From IMG/VR virus record IMGVR_UViG_3300021964_000436, positions 1 to 26,424 of that record: a stretch of 26,424 nt of DNA; one strand, given 5' to 3'. Below are positions 25,901 to 26,424 of this stretch, in pieces (position 1 is the first letter of the stretch; each line of letters begins with the position of its first letter). This DNA is from a virus. The notes beneath the pieces are model-generated. The model had not been told where the DNA came from, did not search any database, and worked only from the letters and a program-made list of their open reading frames with translations. The translations under genes were made by a program, and so were the position numbers.

Positions 25901-26424
25901 GCAACAGCGAACTTTGTTTCAACTGCGACAAATTTATCAACAGCAGATGTCGTATCAAGATCTGTAAATGCATTAACCGTAGCAGTCAAAAGGTCAACAG
26001 ACTTTTTAGCATTCATTCCCGTTAAACGAACGAGCGTTAACGCATCAGAAGTTCTTTTTAAAACCTCTTCTGTTTTTAAACCTTGACGAGAAAATTCTAG
26101 AGCAGCAGAAGACGCAGCCTGAAACGTTGAAGCTGTTTTTTGTGCTGTGTCAAATAATTTATTACTAAACTTATCTAAATTGCCGCCCGAAAGATTTAAA
26201 ATACGATTTATATCAGCGAAAGCAGCTTCGACCTCAATAGATACATTTACTAAATCTTTTAAACTTTTAACGACTGTAGCTAAAACTGCAGTTGAGGCAC
26301 CGAAAGCAATAACACGCGCATTTGCTGCTTCCATCGCAGATTCGAACATGTTAACTTGGCCAGTGATTTTACCAAGTGGCCGAGAGAAAGATTTTTCATC
26401 AATAGCAAACTTCAGTTTAGTTTT
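19921..26424 (-). CDS. tape measure protein, TP901-type, partial (5' end outside window)
   Basis: The frame is open to the right edge, giving at least 2167 residues. The internal ATG at 26349 is not the true start, because the 25 codons before it (including F-A-I-D-E-K-S-F-S-R-P-L) continue the same helical protein. Numbering from that ATG: residues about 40-240 are the TP901-type core; 527-936 hold two cassettes bounded by P-N-F-A motifs; 1050-1123 contain hydrophobic Gly/Ala-rich segments; about 1130-1780 are charged and helical, probably coiled coil; about 1855-1880 and 2015-2040 carry two copies of a G-E-Y-V-[LM]-N-x-x-A-V motif. The protein sets tail length and is ejected through the tube with the DNA. 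By the lambda ratio of roughly 1.5 angstrom per residue the tail would be around 300 nm, less any globular cassettes. The closing segment is Gly/Asn/Ser-rich. Confidence 0.95.
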   Translation of the reverse strand, partial: KTKLKFAIDEKSFSRPLGKITGQVNMFESAMEAANARVIAFGASTAVLATVVKSLKDLVNVSIEVEAAFADINRILNLSGGNLDKFSNKLFDTAQKTASTFQAASSAALEFSRQGLKTEEVLKRTSDALTLVRLTGMNAKKSVDLLTATVNAFTDLDTTSAVDKFVAVETKFAVAARDLVEGLSRVGSAAVDAKVDFNELNALITAVQQTTGRGGAVIGNALKTIFTRLQRESTLEALERFNVTVRDVQGNILPATQVLDNFAGKYDKLADSTQAYLREQVAGVFQANILSAILKDLNKEQSTFSRALDVSVNATENAAQANEKLNQTMSALLQNTATEFAKLQKNLGDAAFLDLGKGIVGAMQTALKSLNSALDKDSTGAGAFFAQGFVSGLSNVLQGPVLIGALQIILKVAKQSFTFLAQAVPTLLNITTQAQKRAQTEEFINNLLRSDVDLAKQIVSAEGNQSRQLELVLAKSRAITEQYQAQYRLSTSLGGAIVSGGSFITASGVKGSTASEIKNKAGGYTPSINAEQSAINRGVGGAGSGAYPVVIPNFAFGGGNVGPVVANSSEVMVPNYGGSGGSAIFNQQMISQYGMPNGAVPIASKGLVSKNKKVGRQFEKDVGNAIGVNPSYNSPIDFSSVIRKPVSKGFGPHLYRKNAIADAHSGLGHTASQIISKLLNELHQKPESNIKLGWDDAKNTFVLDSGFIEIIGAGKDRRGVTRKSNFSSLGSRAKKRYSDLEGQDFFTKFNQDYVSLSSGYIPNFAAGRGTLSSTADPLSLKAAQAENPFINSLDTGKLGFDRHEKLNIRLTNKKGGDKKGGGNINREFGNNAEKKAAPIVKKMGYFPAHKAGMFNAEHSAVDFIKTSNGLPKGGALTGVMELKAGGIKPETISKPLRAITENLHLPIVQNMFKKEGPENLKYDSILATRKIGPDPYKMTGMMRKGMGKGANMARGYVPNFAKGEIFGVSAMTSGKKMGKGKAGRAQAQFEKIAQSMSQAGLYGDAILNVLRNTAKSLNLTGETIKKLEPKFKSLSNNASKGNMASYVLGNNLQQTAKESKKQKTLMQRMSKQLQRPGVSMGLMFGAPMLAGLAEQGITGGKSRLDQSDMQRFAGSAVSNVTSFAASGAMIAGPYGAFVGGLIGLGKAAMDTSLSLEELKEKAENYDKTTEEVTSSADRYIKAQEDMASALSKKDYFDAQDRATKAFEELTSSGSNLDQAFLSAGGNIAQLADNLKRYEQERAIFSDIQRATVRAEEYSPSFIDPSTKTEKEISRGRLERAQIRIKEELQNMNASYSDEQVANMRSEITDRVMSDLGLTANLKLGSRGKEKATAQFGFMAQEYLPNITLLQQEQLDIAAADQGPKAVAEKMIEFSDKLNTEHMPMLLEFFTSLGPSMKTIVSLFQYMSQRIKAETDLTPQQKAFFENFTRIKDSIKQSVKEIGLTMQKRNLEKEFTDSIRKLQDSILDGIKAPMLKFERSKSKTEADFTYKIENERDQFFKDNAAKYADLFGGTGHSQEGLRILTNFQKALRAGDDTSEFEDQMRELFDDQLTPAQSDFFEEMGNLDQSYSNMIQGQENQKAINKETLRIEEIRARNTQAELDAQYEISRMQSQRIIEDAQMGATKGAGERALRAREFQLEMDPSLTEAEKIRRNFGIARSRYRSDIDLTAQQRDIDLQRIEENRKQELATVFRELEPAMIGGKDEETRFAAAQKYIQEEKRINEKAAADAEATRIKAGEDMDKFNADYQEENTRFLRELKTRTPGFAAAGLGMTESFTKIQSETETFSYRLGTEIPLSFQNNMVNALNTAMDKADDLGDALRNAAVGFLTEIRNAFTQQAVGQIMTGGKKMFDSFGPQGQVGGYIRAQNGMYISGGRTGDRNPALLEDGEYVLNRNAVKALGGPRSIDQLNFGMAPRFNSGGSVFLNKDVMSDNMSGYFLTGDNPELAEKRKAIEDSLAAKAAKKAKNKQFVNALISTLAMGAVSGAMSRFGSNKEPVELTKTGNISLDVTGQRTADQFNKGFSYSTVQRGGYMSRGPRNTDSIPAFMAGGEYVMNNRAVKKYGLGFMSRLNGGYIPKYQNGGSVAETSANSLGNMGSNTNNVSINVNMGASSQTQGSNASVNSQGGAKDIEQSKELGKRIENAVLQVIQKEQRVGGILSGGNSKRG
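19925..19930 (-). promoter_or_regulatory. Shine-Dalgarno GAGAGG for the first tube-like gene
   Basis: GAGAGG ends 6 nt before ATG 19918 and overlaps the last codons of the tape measure gene. It is the best ribosome binding site in the window; most other starts have a weak one or none and probably rely on coupling to the preceding stop. Confidence 0.75.
23542..23553 (-). other. P-N-F-A motif 3 in tape measure
   Basis: Residues 933-936, in the context R-G-Y-V-P-N-F-A-K-G, 196 residues after motif 2. It closes the nuclease-like cassette; the following region returns to a helical tape-measure character. Confidence 0.8.
23650..23967 (-). other. PD-(D/E)XK nuclease-like domain inside the tape measure
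   Basis: Covers residues about 795-900 of the tape measure (numbered from ATG 26349). A helix with E802 and E808 (R-E-F-G-N-N-A-E-K-K-A) is followed by a K-K-M-G-Y turn, then V-D837-F-I, and 18 residues later E856-L-K858-A-G-G. This G-x-x-A-E / D / E-x-K layout and spacing match the PD-(D/E)XK fold seen in YraN-like and resolvase-like nucleases. All expected catalytic residues are present. It lies in the cassette between P-N-F-A motifs 2 and 3. Nuclease activity is inferred, not shown. Confidence 0.6.
24130..24141 (-). other. P-N-F-A motif 2 in tape measure
   Basis: Residues 737-740, in the context S-G-Y-I-P-N-F-A-A-G, 210 residues after motif 1. It separates cassette 1 from cassette 2. Confidence 0.8.
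24142..24759 (-). other. tape measure cassette 1 between P-N-F-A motifs 1 and 2
   Basis: Covers residues 531-736. It contains a helix G-R-Q-F-E-K-D-V-G followed by P-I-D612-F, resembling the first half of the PD-(D/E)XK pattern in cassette 2. The next candidate acidic motif (I-E684-I-I-G-A-G-K) is 72 residues away, so a canonical active site cannot be drawn. It may be a degenerate or divergent nuclease-like domain, or something else. Confidence 0.35.
24760..24771 (-). other. P-N-F-A motif 1 in tape measure
   Basis: Residues 527-530, in the context V-V-I-P-N-F-A-F-G-G; a related V-P-N-Y-G-G follows about 20 residues later. It opens the region holding the two cassettes. Confidence 0.8.

Noticed and set aside
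24661-26086. Several plus-strand ORFs of 60-85 codons opposite the tape measure
   Set aside because: They lie fully inside the strongly coding minus-strand gene, have no ribosome sites and show no recognisable domains.
26347-26349. ATG at 26349 as the start of the tape measure gene
   Set aside because: The frame continues upstream without a stop to the window edge with tape-measure-like sequence, so the real start is outside.

Overview
This window is part of the late tail-morphogenesis operon of an AT-rich, double-stranded DNA tailed phage or prophage. Every credible gene lies on the minus strand. The genes are packed end to end with 1-4 nt overlaps or gaps of a few bases; the longest gap is 19 nt (10581-10599), so no stretch over 300 bases lacks a gene. 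The order read 5' to 3' on the minus strand is lambda-like: tape measure, tail-tube-like and tail-completion proteins, then M-, L-, K-, I- and J-type tip proteins, then a giant fibre. No contractile-sheath gene is visible, so a long non-contractile (siphovirus) tail is the simplest reading. The AT-rich sequence, the PNFA-type motifs in the tape measure and the G-N-V-G-I-G-T fibre repeats recall marine phages, but the host cannot be read from the sequence.

Right part (26424-19921): a tape measure protein of at least 2167 residues whose 5' end is outside the window. It has a TP901-type core, then two cassettes of about 200 residues bounded by three P-N-F-A motifs. The second cassette has the residue pattern of a PD-(D/E)XK nuclease fold. 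Hydrophobic segments, long helical regions and two copies of a G-E-Y-V-x-N motif follow. Next (19918-16390) come two tail-tube-like paralogues with a fibre-like G-N-V-G-I-G protein between them.

Middle part (16393-6692): an M-like protein made of two tandem copies of a carbohydrate-binding-like segment plus an M-like domain; a 985-residue adhesin-like protein with FN3-like, glycine-rich and LamG/ConA-like regions; an L-like protein with the four iron-sulphur cysteines and a roughly 200-residue insertion between the two pairs; a JAMM metallopeptidase (the N-terminal half of lambda K only); an I-like membrane-active protein; and a J-like tip/host-specificity protein.

Left part (6690-1): one uninterrupted reading frame of 2230 codons, open at the window edge. 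It encodes a very large tail fibre. The centre is an array of 37 tandem 17-residue repeats, unusually rich in cysteine, flanked by G-N-V-G-I-G-T modules and by two copies of an almost identical 63-residue module. The C-terminus, where such fibres often carry a trimerising or self-cleaving chaperone domain, is outside the window.

Together the products would build the tail tube end, the tip complex and the receptor-binding apparatus. The most unusual elements are the nuclease-like cassette inside the tape measure, the cysteine-rich repeat fibre and the enlarged iron-sulphur tip protein.
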